A stretch of DNA of 11,735 nt from JAMCRM01 sp041685075 (GTDB lineage: Bacteria; Acidobacteriota; Terriglobia; Bryobacterales; Bryobacteraceae), in NCBI GenBank assembly GCA_041685075.1, contig JAWLGN010000170.1:1-11735 (forward strand), in the 5' to 3' direction. Below the pieces are notes generated by a model. The model searched no databases. It was given only the letters and a program-made list of their open reading frames with translations, and had not been told where the DNA came from. This document shows, piece after piece, positions 1 to 7,421 of the stretch. Both the position numbers and the translations under genes were made by a program. How positions within the stretch are numbered: position 1 is the first letter of the stretch; the number at the start of each line of letters is the position of its first letter.

Positions 1-1527
1 TTCTATGACGACGATCCGCTGGAGCGCGAGCCGCCTCCCGTAGCGGTGACAACCGTCAAGAGCCGTTCTCTGAACGAGTACTACGATTTCCTGCGCAAAA
101 CCTTCTCCACACCGGGAGAGGAACTGCGGAAGGAGGGCGCCGTTCCGCCCGCGGGAGCCGTGAACACGCTGGGCGAAGTGCCCGACAGCGCCTGGTACCG
201 GAACCGCGACGTCACGAAGATGAGCCTGGCGGAGCTGGTGCGGGGTCCAGGAGACGACCACCCGCCGGAGCCGCCCTGGACGGTAGTGGCGGGCAAGACC
301 GAGGGCATCATGCCCGGCCTCATCATCCGGGACGCGCGCGGCCGCCGGTACGTGCTGAAGTTCGATCCGCGCCGCTTCCCGGAGATCGCCTCCGCGGCCG
401 ACCTGATCGGCGCCAAATTCTTTCACGCGCTGGGCTACAACGTGCCGGAGAACTACCTGGTCCACTTCACGCGCGACCAGTTGCGCCTGGCGCCGGACGC
501 GCGTATTGTCGATCGCCGCGGCGTCGAGCGCCTCATGCGCCGGCACGATGTGGACGACGTGCTGGCAGAGGTCAGGCCCGAGCGCAATGGCGCCTATCGC
601 GCTCTCGCCAGCCTCTACGTGGAGGGCGAACCGGTCGGCCCCTTCCGCTTCCACGGCGTGCGCGGCGACGACCCCAACGACATCGTGCCCCACGAGCACC
701 GCCGCGACCTGCGCGGCCTCTCTGTCTTCGCCGCCTGGCTGAATCACACCGACGCCAAGGCGCTCAACACCCTGGACACCATCGTCGAGGAGGATGGCGT
801 GCGTTACCTCCGACACTATCTCATCGATTTCGGCGCCATTCTGGGGAGCGACAGCTTCGAACCCAAGTCGGCGCGCGGAGGGCATGTCCACTGGATCGAC
901 CTGAAACCCGCCGCTGCGCAGCTCGCCTCCCTGGGGCTGTACGTGCCGGAGTGGATGCGGGCCGACTTCCCGGATATCCGCGGTGTGGGTCGCTTCGAGT
1001 CTGAGGTCTTCGATCCGGAACGCTGGCGCGCGAACTATCCCAACCCGGCCTTCCTGAACCGCCTGCCCGACGATGCCTTCTGGGCCGCCAAGAAAGTGAT
1101 GGCCTTCCGCGACGGCCAGATCCGCGCGCTGGTCGAAACCGGCGAGTACTCCGATCCCCAGGCCGTGGATTGGATCACGAAACAACTGATCGTGCGGCGC
1201 GATAAGATCGGCCGCGCGTTCTTCCAGGACGTGCTGCCGCTCGATGAGTTCGCCGTGCGGAACAACCGGCTGGAGTTCACCGACCTGGCCGCCCGATACG
1301 GCTTCATCGCGCCGCGCACGTTCCAGGTACGCTGGTTCCGGTTTGACAACCATAGCCGCGAGAAGACGCCGGTTCCGGGGGCATCCTTCGAAGTGCCCGC
1401 AACGCTGCGCGCGCCGGGCGCCTATGCCACCGCCGAAATCCGCGGCACGGATCCCGCTAAGATGGTTGATGTGTACCTGCGCTACCGCGAGGGCCAATGG
1501 GAGGTAGTGGGAGTCGAACGCACATGA
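1..1527 (+). CDS. Kinase-like hypothetical protein, 5'-truncated
   Basis: The reading frame is open from the first base of the window, so the gene begins upstream; the GTG at 46 is only an internal codon. The visible 508 codons begin with an acidic, proline-rich stretch (DDDPLEREPPP) of the kind that often follows a signal peptide, so export is possible but unseen. Counting from the codon at 46, a beta-hairpin-like segment holds VLKFDP with Lys105 (358-360) and an acidic helix EIASAAD follows; HTDAKALN at 234-241 (745-768) fits the HxDxKxxN catalytic loop of kinases, and DFG lies at 261-263 (826-834). A C-terminal region from about residue 400 looks beta-rich and separate. These motifs suggest a protein-kinase/HipA-like fold, but I recognise no named family, and substrate and activity are unknown. 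Its stop overlaps the start of the downstream phosphoesterase (ATGA), so the two are probably co-translated. The reading frame is certain; the kinase call is inference. Confidence 0.85.
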   Translation, partial: FYDDDPLEREPPPVAVTTVKSRSLNEYYDFLRKTFSTPGEELRKEGAVPPAGAVNTLGEVPDSAWYRNRDVTKMSLAELVRGPGDDHPPEPPWTVVAGKTEGIMPGLIIRDARGRRYVLKFDPRRFPEIASAADLIGAKFFHALGYNVPENYLVHFTRDQLRLAPDARIVDRRGVERLMRRHDVDDVLAEVRPERNGAYRALASLYVEGEPVGPFRFHGVRGDDPNDIVPHEHRRDLRGLSVFAAWLNHTDAKALNTLDTIVEEDGVRYLRHYLIDFGAILGSDSFEPKSARGGHVHWIDLKPAAAQLASLGLYVPEWMRADFPDIRGVGRFESEVFDPERWRANYPNPAFLNRLPDDAFWAAKKVMAFRDGQIRALVETGEYSDPQAVDWITKQLIVRRDKIGRAFFQDVLPLDEFAVRNNRLEFTDLAARYGFIAPRTFQVRWFRFDNHSREKTPVPGASFEVPATLRAPGAYATAEIRGTDPAKMVDVYLRYREGQWEVVGVERT

Positions 1528-2780
1528 TAACGATCCTGAAAACCCTCCTCGCGCTGCTGTTGACCGCTGCCGCGTGCGCGCCGCAGCAGAACTTTCACGT
1601 CTACGTGGGGCAGTTGAGCCACGATTCCGCCCTGATCGCCTGGGGCCACACCTCCGGAAGCGGGAACACCATCGGTCGCGAGTCGGGCTCCCACGGGAAA
1701 GCCGAGTTGCGGGTGGGCGATCGCCGGATCGAGACCGAGAACAACTGGGCGCGGGTGGAGGGCCTGGACCCCGATACCACCTACCCCTACGAGGTGAAGC
1801 TCAACGGGCAGCAGATCGGCACGGGACGCCTGCGTACCTGGGCCGCCGAGAGCGACCGCCTTACTTTCTTCGCCATCGGCGATTTCGGCAACGCCAGTTC
1901 CGGGCAGCGGCGCGTGGCCGAAGCCATGTGGCGCGAGTTCGAGCGGCGCGAAGCCGCGGGAGACCACGTCCGCTTCGTAATCACCACGGGCGATAACATA
2001 TATGCCGATCTGAACCTCGGCTTCGCCAGCATACGCTCGGGCGACAAGGACAGCCACTGGAGATCGAAATTCTTCGAGCCTTACGCCCCGCTGATCGCCC
2101 GCATACCGTTCCTGCCCACCCTGGGGAACCACGACGGCAACGCCAGCGAGAACCGCGGGGACCTGGCCGTCTATCTCGACAACTTCTTCTTCCCGGGCGG
2201 CGGGCCGCGGCGCTGGTACAGCTTCAACTACGGCGGCCTGGCGGACTTTTTCGCCCTCGATACAACCAAAATCACGGCCTCCGGGCCGCCGGCTCCCGCG
2301 TACTTGCCGGAGGGCCAGCAGTTCGAATGGCTTCAGAAGGAGATGGCCGGTTCGCGTGCCCGCTGGAAGATTCCCTACTTCCACAACCCGCTGTTCAACG
2401 CCGGCCCGGGACACGATCCCGACCTCTACAAATTGCTGCACTTCTTCGACCTGTTCCGCCGGTCCGGCGTGGCGGTGGCATTCGCCGGCCACGAGCACAA
2501 CCTGCAGTTCAGCGAGCGCAGCGAGGCCACCGGCAACATGCTGTTCGTGATCACCGGCGCGGGCGGTGAACTGCGCGCCGGAAACGTGCGGAACAAGATG
2601 AAGCGCGCCCACATTGCCGCCTGGGCTCCGCAGCGGCATTTTACGGTCGTAGAGATCGACGGGCCAACCATGACCCTTACCCCGGTATCGTACGAGGAGG
2701 TGGTGGTGCGGAACGCCGCCGGAGAACGCGTTCCGATGCCCGTGACCGTCAGGCTGCCCTCAGAGAATGTAGCGCGATAG
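1524..2780 (+). CDS. Exported purple acid phosphatase-like metallophosphoesterase
   Basis: A 418-residue protein predicted to hydrolyse phosphate esters outside the cytoplasm using two metal ions. The N-terminus (Lys6, then a Leu/Ala run to about residue 17) is a signal peptide; Cys18 follows TAAA, a poor lipobox, so lipoprotein or ordinary Sec export both remain possible. Residues about 24-105 look like the fibronectin-III-like N-terminal domain of purple acid phosphatases. The catalytic domain shows all the usual metal-binding blocks: GDFG (Asp120), GDNIY (Asp157 and Tyr160, the GDxxY form typical of purple acid phosphatases), GNHD (Asn202-His203), FHNP (His287) and GHEH (His323, His325). 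The ATG at 1524 is chosen over the in-frame ATG at 1497 because it gives a clean signal peptide and an ATGA overlap with the upstream stop; GGAG at 1510-1513 is a slightly distant ribosome site. The 3' end overlaps hslU by 21 bases on the opposite strand. The substrate cannot be told from sequence. Confidence 0.93.
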   Translation: MITILKTLLALLLTAAACAPQQNFHVYVGQLSHDSALIAWGHTSGSGNTIGRESGSHGKAELRVGDRRIETENNWARVEGLDPDTTYPYEVKLNGQQIGTGRLRTWAAESDRLTFFAIGDFGNASSGQRRVAEAMWREFERREAAGDHVRFVITTGDNIYADLNLGFASIRSGDKDSHWRSKFFEPYAPLIARIPFLPTLGNHDGNASENRGDLAVYLDNFFFPGGGPRRWYSFNYGGLADFFALDTTKITASGPPAPAYLPEGQQFEWLQKEMAGSRARWKIPYFHNPLFNAGPGHDPDLYKLLHFFDLFRRSGVAVAFAGHEHNLQFSERSEATGNMLFVITGAGGELRAGNVRNKMKRAHIAAWAPQRHFTVVEIDGPTMTLTPVSYEEVVVRNAAGERVPMPVTVRLPSENVAR

Positions 2781-4118
2781 GTCCTGGTCCTTGACGATGT
2801 CGGCCAGGTGCTTGCGCACGTAGGCTGCGTCCACCCGGATATTCTTGCGCTTCAGGTCCGGCCCTTCGAAGGAGACCTCGTCGAGCAGTTTCTCCATGAT
2901 GGTGTGAAGCCGGCGCGCGCCGATGTTCTCGGAGCTTTCGTTCACCTGGGCGGCGAAGCGGGCCACCTCCTCCAGCGCATCGTCGGTAAAGGTGAGCTTC
3001 AGGCCCTCGGTTTCGAGCAGCGCGATGTACTGCTTCGCCAGGGCATTCTTGGGCTCCTTCAGGATGCGGATGAAGTCCTCGACGGTGAGGCTTTTCAGCT
3101 CCACGCGGATGGGGAAGCGCCCTTGCAGCTCGGGGATCAGGTCGCTGGGCTTGGAAACGTGGAAGGCGCCCGCGGCGATGAACAGGATGTGGTCCGTGCG
3201 AACGAAGCCGTAACGCGTGTTGATGGTGGTGCCTTCGACGATGGGAAGGATGTCGCGCTGCACGCCCTCGCGGCTCACGTCCGGCCCGTGTCCGGATTCT
3301 CGGCCGGCGATCTTGTCGATCTCGTCGAGGAAGATGATGCCGCTGGTCTCCACGCGCTCCAGGGCCACGCGCTGTACCTGGTCCATGTCGATGAGCTTCT
3401 GCTCCTCTTCCTGCACCAGGTAGTCGGCCGCCTCGGCCACCCGCATTTTCCGCTTGCGGGTGCGCTGGTTGAACATGTTGGGCAGCATGTCCTTGAGGTT
3501 GATGCCCATTTCCTCGATGCCGGCGCTGGTGGTGATTTCGAACGTGGGGCCGCGGTCCTTGACCTCCACCTCCACCATGCGGTCGTCGAGCTTGCCGTCG
3601 CGCAGGCGCTCGCGCAGCTTCTCGCGGGTGCGGTCGCGGCTTTCGGAAGTTTCCGGGCCGGGAGGCATCAGCAGGTCGAGCAGGCGTTCTTCGGCGTTGG
3701 CTTCGGCGCGGTCGGCCACTTCATCCAGGCGCTCCTCCCGCACCATGTCGATGGCGATGTCCACCAGGTCGCGAATCATCGATTCGACATCGCGGCCCAC
3801 GTAGCCCACCTCGGTGAACTTGCTGGCTTCCACCTTTAGGAAGGGCGAGTTGGCGAGCTTGGCAAGGCGGCGCGCCAGTTCGGTTTTGCCGACGCCGGTG
3901 GGGCCGATCATGAGGATGTTCTTGGGCATCACCTCTTCGGCCAGTTCCGGCGGCAGCTTCTGGCGGCGGATGCGGTTGCGCAGCGCCACTGCCACGGCGC
4001 GCTTGGCTTCTGTCTGGCCGACGACGTGCTTGTCGAGTTCGCGCACGATTTCGCGCGGCGTTAACTCGTCGAGCAGCGGCCCCTCGTCCACCGATTGCGC
4101 GGGCAGGTAGATAACCAT
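2760..4118 (-). CDS. hslU: HslU, ATPase subunit of the HslUV (ClpYQ) protease
   Basis: A 452-residue AAA+ unfoldase that feeds proteins into the HslV peptidase in the cytoplasm. Visible features in order: N-terminal PREIVRELDKHVVGQ block, Walker A GPTGVGKT (72-79), the pore loop GYVG (105-108), a charged intermediate (I) domain from about 110 to 240, Walker B IIFLDEID (261-268), the arginine-finger segment LQGRFPIRVEL (331-341), the sensor-2 segment GARRLHTIMEKLL (400-412), and the C-terminal tail DLSRYIL, which in this family docks into HslV. Length matches the family (about 440-470). The start at 4118 lies two bases after the hslV stop with GGAG five bases before it, so it is translated from the hslV message. 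The 3' end runs 21 bases into the convergent phosphoesterase gene, leaving no room for a separate terminator. All key residues are intact. Confidence 0.98.
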   Translation of the reverse strand: MVIYLPAQSVDEGPLLDELTPREIVRELDKHVVGQTEAKRAVAVALRNRIRRQKLPPELAEEVMPKNILMIGPTGVGKTELARRLAKLANSPFLKVEASKFTEVGYVGRDVESMIRDLVDIAIDMVREERLDEVADRAEANAEERLLDLLMPPGPETSESRDRTREKLRERLRDGKLDDRMVEVEVKDRGPTFEITTSAGIEEMGINLKDMLPNMFNQRTRKRKMRVAEAADYLVQEEEQKLIDMDQVQRVALERVETSGIIFLDEIDKIAGRESGHGPDVSREGVQRDILPIVEGTTINTRYGFVRTDHILFIAAGAFHVSKPSDLIPELQGRFPIRVELKSLTVEDFIRILKEPKNALAKQYIALLETEGLKLTFTDDALEEVARFAAQVNESSENIGARRLHTIMEKLLDEVSFEGPDLKRKNIRVDAAYVRKHLADIVKDQDLSRYIL

Positions 4119-4120
4119 GG

Positions 4121-4660
4121 TTACTCCAATTCCTCGAAGGTAATGTTCCCGTTGGTATAGATGCAGACCTTGGCGGCCACGTTCATGGCTTCTTCGGCGA
4201 TCTGGCGGGCCGAGAGCTGGGTATGGCGGATCAGGGCCGTAGCGGCCGAGAGGGCGAAAGCACCGCCGGAGCCGATGGCGGCCACGCCTTCGTCGGGCTC
4301 GATGACGTCGCCGGCGCCGCTCACCACGTAGACGAGCTTATTATCGGCCACCAGCAGCAGGGCCTCCAGGTGCCGCAGGATGCGGTCCGTACGCCATTCT
4401 TTGGCCAGTTCCACCACCGCGCGGGACAGGTTGCCGTTGAACTGCTCCAGCTTGGTTTCAAAGCGCGCGAACAACGCGAAGGCGTCCGCCGTGGAACCGG
4501 CGAAACCCGCCAGGACCTTATCGTTGTAGAGCCGCCGCACTTTGCGGGCGGTGCTCTTCACGACCTCCGATCCCAGGGTCACCTGTCCATCGCCCGCCAT
4601 GACGGTCTTGCCGTCGCGGCGCACACACAGCACCGTTGTCGAACGCACCTTCTGTTTCAT
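4121..4660 (-). CDS. hslV: HslV, threonine peptidase subunit of the HslUV protease
   Basis: A 179-residue proteasome-beta-like peptidase that degrades proteins unfolded by HslU. The sequence begins MKQKVRSTTVLCVRR; by comparison with family members the mature enzyme should start at Thr8, the nucleophile, after removal of a seven-residue propeptide. Lys40 then falls at mature position 33, the known catalytic lysine, within TARKVRRLY. AGDGQVTLG (22-30), AGFAGSTAD (51-59) and IGSGGAFA (129-136) are the other conserved blocks. It lies 38 bases downstream of nadB and two bases upstream of hslU, on the same strand. The start has little Shine-Dalgarno match, but a TAGAAT hexamer 14 bases upstream suggests its own promoter with a very short leader. 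The short propeptide is common outside the enterobacteria, where the nucleophile simply follows Met. Confidence 0.98.
   Translation of the reverse strand: MKQKVRSTTVLCVRRDGKTVMAGDGQVTLGSEVVKSTARKVRRLYNDKVLAGFAGSTADAFALFARFETKLEQFNGNLSRAVVELAKEWRTDRILRHLEALLLVADNKLVYVVSGAGDVIEPDEGVAAIGSGGAFALSAATALIRHTQLSARQIAEEAMNVAAKVCIYTNGNITFEELE
4124..4127 (-). promoter_or_regulatory. Ribosome binding site of hslU, inside hslV
   Basis: On the minus strand GGAG is followed by five bases (TAACC) and the hslU ATG. It lies within the last codons of hslV and fixes the hslU start at 4118. Confidence 0.7.
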
Positions 4661-4674
4661 GGATTCGTACTTTC

Positions 4675-4680
4675 ATTCTA
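4675..4680 (-). promoter_or_regulatory. Candidate -10 element for hslVU
   Basis: TAGAAT on the minus strand, 14 bases before the hslV ATG, in the 38-base gap after nadB. It is an AT island in a very GC-rich (CG-repeat) spacer. Normal -10 to start-site spacing would give a leader of about eight bases. No convincing -35 is visible. This would let the protease genes be transcribed apart from nadB. Confidence 0.4.
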
Positions 4681-4698
4681 TCTCGCGCGCGCGGCGCC

Positions 4699-6210
4699 CT
4701 AACGGAAACAGACCCCGCTGCCCGCGCGGATCACTGTATGCTTCGCTAGCTCCGGCCGTTTCTCGGGAAAATCCAGGCGGTAATGCGCGCCGCGGCTCTC
4801 CTCGCGGGCCAGCGCGCAGCGCGCAATCAGGGAGACCACCTGGTGGATGCTGCGCAATTCGAAGCGCGCGGGTGTGGGTTCGCCGTGGGCCAGCGGCACG
4901 GCCTCGAGCGTCTGGATGGCCTCGTCCAGCGGTTGCGCCGAGCGTACGATGCCGCACTTCTCCCAGGCCAGCCGCCGCAGCTCCTGCTCGCCGGCACAGG
5001 GGAACAGCGGGCGGGGCACTTCGGCGGACTCGAGCAGCGGAGCGCCCGCCCATTCCCGCATGGCGCGGCCGGCGCGGATGCCGAAGACCATGCCTTCGAG
5101 CAGCGAATTGCTGGCCAGCCGGTTGGCCCCGTGCACGCCGGTGGAAGCGGCTTCGCCGGCGGCATAGAGGCGCGGCACGCTGGTGCGGCCGTCCAGATCG
5201 GCCTTCACCCCGCCCATAGCATAGTGCGCCGCCGGGTGCACGGGCGCGGGCTGGCGCGAGATGTCCACGTTGTAGCGCAGGCAGGTTTCGTAGATGCGGG
5301 GGAAGCGCGCCCGGATGAACTCCGCGCCGCGGTGGGTGAGGTCCAGGAAGACGTGCGGCGCGCCGGTGCGCCGGATTTCTTCGGTGATGGCCCGGGCGAC
5401 CACGTCGCGCGGGGCCAGCTCGTTGGTGAAGCGCTCGCCGGCGGCGTTGAGCAGGTAAGCGCCCTCCCCGCGCAGGGCCTCGGAGAGCAGAAAGCGGGGC
5501 GCTCCCTCCACGTGCAGGGCGGTGGGGTGGAACTGCACGAACTCGATATCGGCGATCTCGGCGCCGGCGCGCCAGGCCATGGCCACGCCGTCACCCGTGG
5601 CGACGTCAGGGTTGGTGGTCTCCTGGTACACGCGCCCCAGCCCGCCGGTGGCCAGCAGCACGGCGCGCGCGAATACAGGGGTGGTGCGATGGGTGGCCTG
5701 GTCGTAGACCGCCACGCCGGCCGCCACGCCGTCGACCATGAGAATGTCGGTGACCGCCGCGTACGTGCGGAACTCGATGTTCGGGATGGTGACAGCTTTC
5801 TGGTAGAGGGTGCGGGCGATTTCTCGGCCCGTGGAGTCGCCATGGGCGTGCAGGACGCGGCTGCGGCTGTGCGCGCCTTCGCGCGTAAACGCCAGGCGCC
5901 CGCCGCCGGCACGGTCGAACTCCGCGCCCCATTCGATGAGTTGCTGGATGGCCCCCGGACCTTCCTCCACCAGGGTGTGGACGGCAGCGGGGTCGCACAG
6001 CCCGTCGCCCGCCTGCAGGGTATCCTGCTCGTGCAGTCCCACCTCGTCGTCGTCGCTGAGCGCCACCGCAATGCCGCCCTGGGCGTACTCGGAGGAGGAT
6101 TCGCGCAGCGCGTCCTTGGCCACCACCAACACTCGGCCCGCCGCGGCCAGCTCGATGGCCGCACGCAGCCCGGCGACGCCCGCGCCGATCACCAGAAAGT
6201 CGGGATGCAT
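4699..6210 (-). CDS. nadB: L-aspartate oxidase (NAD biosynthesis)
   Basis: A 503-residue cytoplasmic FAD enzyme that oxidises L-aspartate to iminoaspartate, the first step of de novo NAD synthesis; NadA then makes quinolinate. The N-terminal dinucleotide fold is IGAGVAGLRAAIEL (8-21), followed by SSEYAQGGIAVAL (39-51). Glu111 in TREGAHSRSRVLHAHGD marks aspartate oxidase rather than succinate dehydrogenase or fumarate reductase. Other conserved residues are His228 (QFHPT), Arg247 (ALRGEG), Arg268 (APRD) and His329 (HYAMGG), plus the second FAD block LYAAGEAASTGVHGANRLASNS (in pieces over 348-369). The start at 6210 puts the FAD motif at the usual distance from the N-terminus; an ATG at 6333 would add 41 low-complexity residues over the promoter region and is rejected. 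Length is slightly short for the family (about 510-540), with the loss at the C-terminal end. No nadA or nadC is in the window. Confidence 0.96.
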   Translation of the reverse strand: MHPDFLVIGAGVAGLRAAIELAAAGRVLVVAKDALRESSSEYAQGGIAVALSDDDEVGLHEQDTLQAGDGLCDPAAVHTLVEEGPGAIQQLIEWGAEFDRAGGGRLAFTREGAHSRSRVLHAHGDSTGREIARTLYQKAVTIPNIEFRTYAAVTDILMVDGVAAGVAVYDQATHRTTPVFARAVLLATGGLGRVYQETTNPDVATGDGVAMAWRAGAEIADIEFVQFHPTALHVEGAPRFLLSEALRGEGAYLLNAAGERFTNELAPRDVVARAITEEIRRTGAPHVFLDLTHRGAEFIRARFPRIYETCLRYNVDISRQPAPVHPAAHYAMGGVKADLDGRTSVPRLYAAGEAASTGVHGANRLASNSLLEGMVFGIRAGRAMREWAGAPLLESAEVPRPLFPCAGEQELRRLAWEKCGIVRSAQPLDEAIQTLEAVPLAHGEPTPARFELRSIHQVVSLIARCALAREESRGAHYRLDFPEKRPELAKHTVIRAGSGVCFR

Positions 6211-6347
6211 GTTCGTACTCTTCAGCTTAGCAGTCCCGAGGCCACACGGCGTTGGCTTGGCAAGTTCCGGGCTGATGGCAGGGGGCTCCGCATCTGCGGA
6301 CAGGCCGGCCGCCGAGGGACCGGCCGGCGGCATGGTAAAAAAGCTGT
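6211..6347. promoter_or_regulatory. Divergent nadB/aroB control region
   Basis: The longest gene-free stretch, 137 bases between two outward-facing genes. On the minus strand TAAGCT (6224-6229) sits 13 bases before the nadB ATG and could be its -10. On the plus strand TAAAAA (6336-6341) sits six bases before the aroB ATG; it lacks the final T of a good -10. A GC-rich inverted repeat lies at 6304-6331 (GCCGGCC at 6304-6310 with GGCCGGC at 6322-6328, and an alternative pairing of 6308-6314 with 6325-6331). No T-run follows it on either strand. I see no recognisable operator or riboswitch. Confidence 0.4.
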
Positions 6348-7421
6348 ATGCCGGTTTTCCGGGTCGATACGGCGCAGCGTTCCTATGAGGCGGTGGTGGA
6401 GCGCGGAGTGCTGCGGCACGCCGCCGGGCACCTGCCCGCGGGACGCGGCAAGCTCTTCGTGGTTACCGAAGCCGAGGTGTGGGGGCTGCACGGGAAGCGG
6501 CTCGAGCAGGGTCTGGGGGCCGCCTGCCCCGAGGTGATCTTCCTCCCCGGCGGCGAGGAGCAGAAGCGCCTGGCGCCGCTCGAGCGCGCCGCCGAGGAGA
6601 TGGTGCGCCGCGGCGGCGACCGCAGCAGCCTGGTGGTGGGCTTCGGCGGCGGCATCGTCTGCGACATGGCCGGCTTCCTGGCCGCCATCTTCATGCGCGG
6701 CATCCCCGTGCTCCAGGTGCCCACTACCCTGCTGGCCCAGGTGGACGCCGGGGTGGGGGGCAAGACCGGGGTGAACCTGGTCTGCGGCAAGAACCTCATC
6801 GGCGCATTCCACCAGCCCGTGGCGGTGCTGATCGATCCGGGGGTGCTGGAGACGCTGCCGGAACGCGAATACCGCGCCGGGCTGTTCGAGATCGTCAAGA
6901 CCGGCATCATCCGGGACGCCGCGCTGTTCCGCTTCCTGGCCGCGCACTCCCGCGAGGTGCTGGCGCGCGATGCCGCGGCACTCGACAGCGTCATCGCCGA
7001 TTCGGTGCGCATCAAAGCCGAGGTGGTCTCGGCCGATGAACGGGAGAGCGATCTGCGGCGCATCCTCAACTTCGGCCACACCTTCGGCCACGCGCTGGAG
7101 GCCGAAACGGCCTACGAACGCTTCCTGCACGGCGAGGCGGTGGCCTTCGGGATGCGCGCGGCGGTGCACCTGGCGCGCCTGTGCGGGGGGCTTTCCGAGG
7201 CGGACGCGCGCGAGATGCTGGAGACCATCGCGCTCTACGGCCCCATCCCGCCGCTGGATGGCATTCGGGCGGAGAACCTGCTGGCGCGGCTGGTGAGCGA
7301 TAAGAAGACCGTGCAGGGGAAGGTGCACTTCGTGCTGCCGGAGACGGTGGGACGCGTGCGGGTGGCGTCGGGCATCGAGGAGCGGCTGGTGCTGGAGGCC
7401 ATCCGGACCGCGTTGCAATGA
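6348..7421 (+). CDS. aroB: 3-dehydroquinate synthase (shikimate pathway)
   Basis: A 357-residue NAD- and metal-dependent cytoplasmic enzyme that turns DAHP into 3-dehydroquinate, the second step towards chorismate and the aromatic amino acids, folate and menaquinone. Visible motifs: LPGGEEQKRL (67-75), the NAD-binding FGGGIVCDMAGF (99-110), VPTTLLAQVDAGVGGKTGVN (124-143), GKNLIGAFHQP (147-157), and the metal ligands Glu181 (GLFEIVK), His244 (NFGHTFGHALE) and His261 (LHGEAVA). SDKKTVQGKVHFVLP near the C-terminus is also typical. Length is normal. The ATG at 6348 has no Shine-Dalgarno sequence; a TA-rich hexamer exactly six bases upstream hints at a leaderless message. Its stop overlaps the ubiE start as ATGA, so the two form an operon. 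Confidence 0.98.
   Translation: MPVFRVDTAQRSYEAVVERGVLRHAAGHLPAGRGKLFVVTEAEVWGLHGKRLEQGLGAACPEVIFLPGGEEQKRLAPLERAAEEMVRRGGDRSSLVVGFGGGIVCDMAGFLAAIFMRGIPVLQVPTTLLAQVDAGVGGKTGVNLVCGKNLIGAFHQPVAVLIDPGVLETLPEREYRAGLFEIVKTGIIRDAALFRFLAAHSREVLARDAAALDSVIADSVRIKAEVVSADERESDLRRILNFGHTFGHALEAETAYERFLHGEAVAFGMRAAVHLARLCGGLSEADAREMLETIALYGPIPPLDGIRAENLLARLVSDKKTVQGKVHFVLPETVGRVRVASGIEERLVLEAIRTALQ

Noticed and set aside
46..48. GTG at 46 as the start of the first gene
   Set aside because: The frame is open and protein-like upstream to base 1, and there is no ribosome site before 46.
1482..2639. Long minus-strand open frame opposite the phosphoesterase
   Set aside because: Antisense shadow of a gene with all catalytic motifs; no recognisable domain or ribosome site.
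4681..4698. CG dinucleotide run between nadB and hslV as a Z-DNA or special structural site
   Set aside because: Similar short runs occur elsewhere (for example near 10750) and are expected at this base composition.
6304..6331. GC-rich inverted repeat upstream of aroB as a terminator or attenuator
   Set aside because: No T-run follows on either strand, two pairings compete, and GGCC/CCGG palindromes are common by chance in such DNA.
6332..6388. Possible 18-codon leader peptide (ATG at 6332) overlapping the aroB start
   Set aside because: It has no ribosome site, no regulatory codon run, and if aroB is leaderless its ATG would lie outside the transcript.
4783..6537. Long plus-strand open frame (584 codons) opposite nadB
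   Set aside because: It is antisense to a clear, motif-complete nadB; long antisense frames are expected at this GC content, and its translation is low-complexity with no domain.
6222..7418. Long minus-strand open frame opposite aroB
   Set aside because: Antisense shadow; His- and Gln-rich translation without family features.
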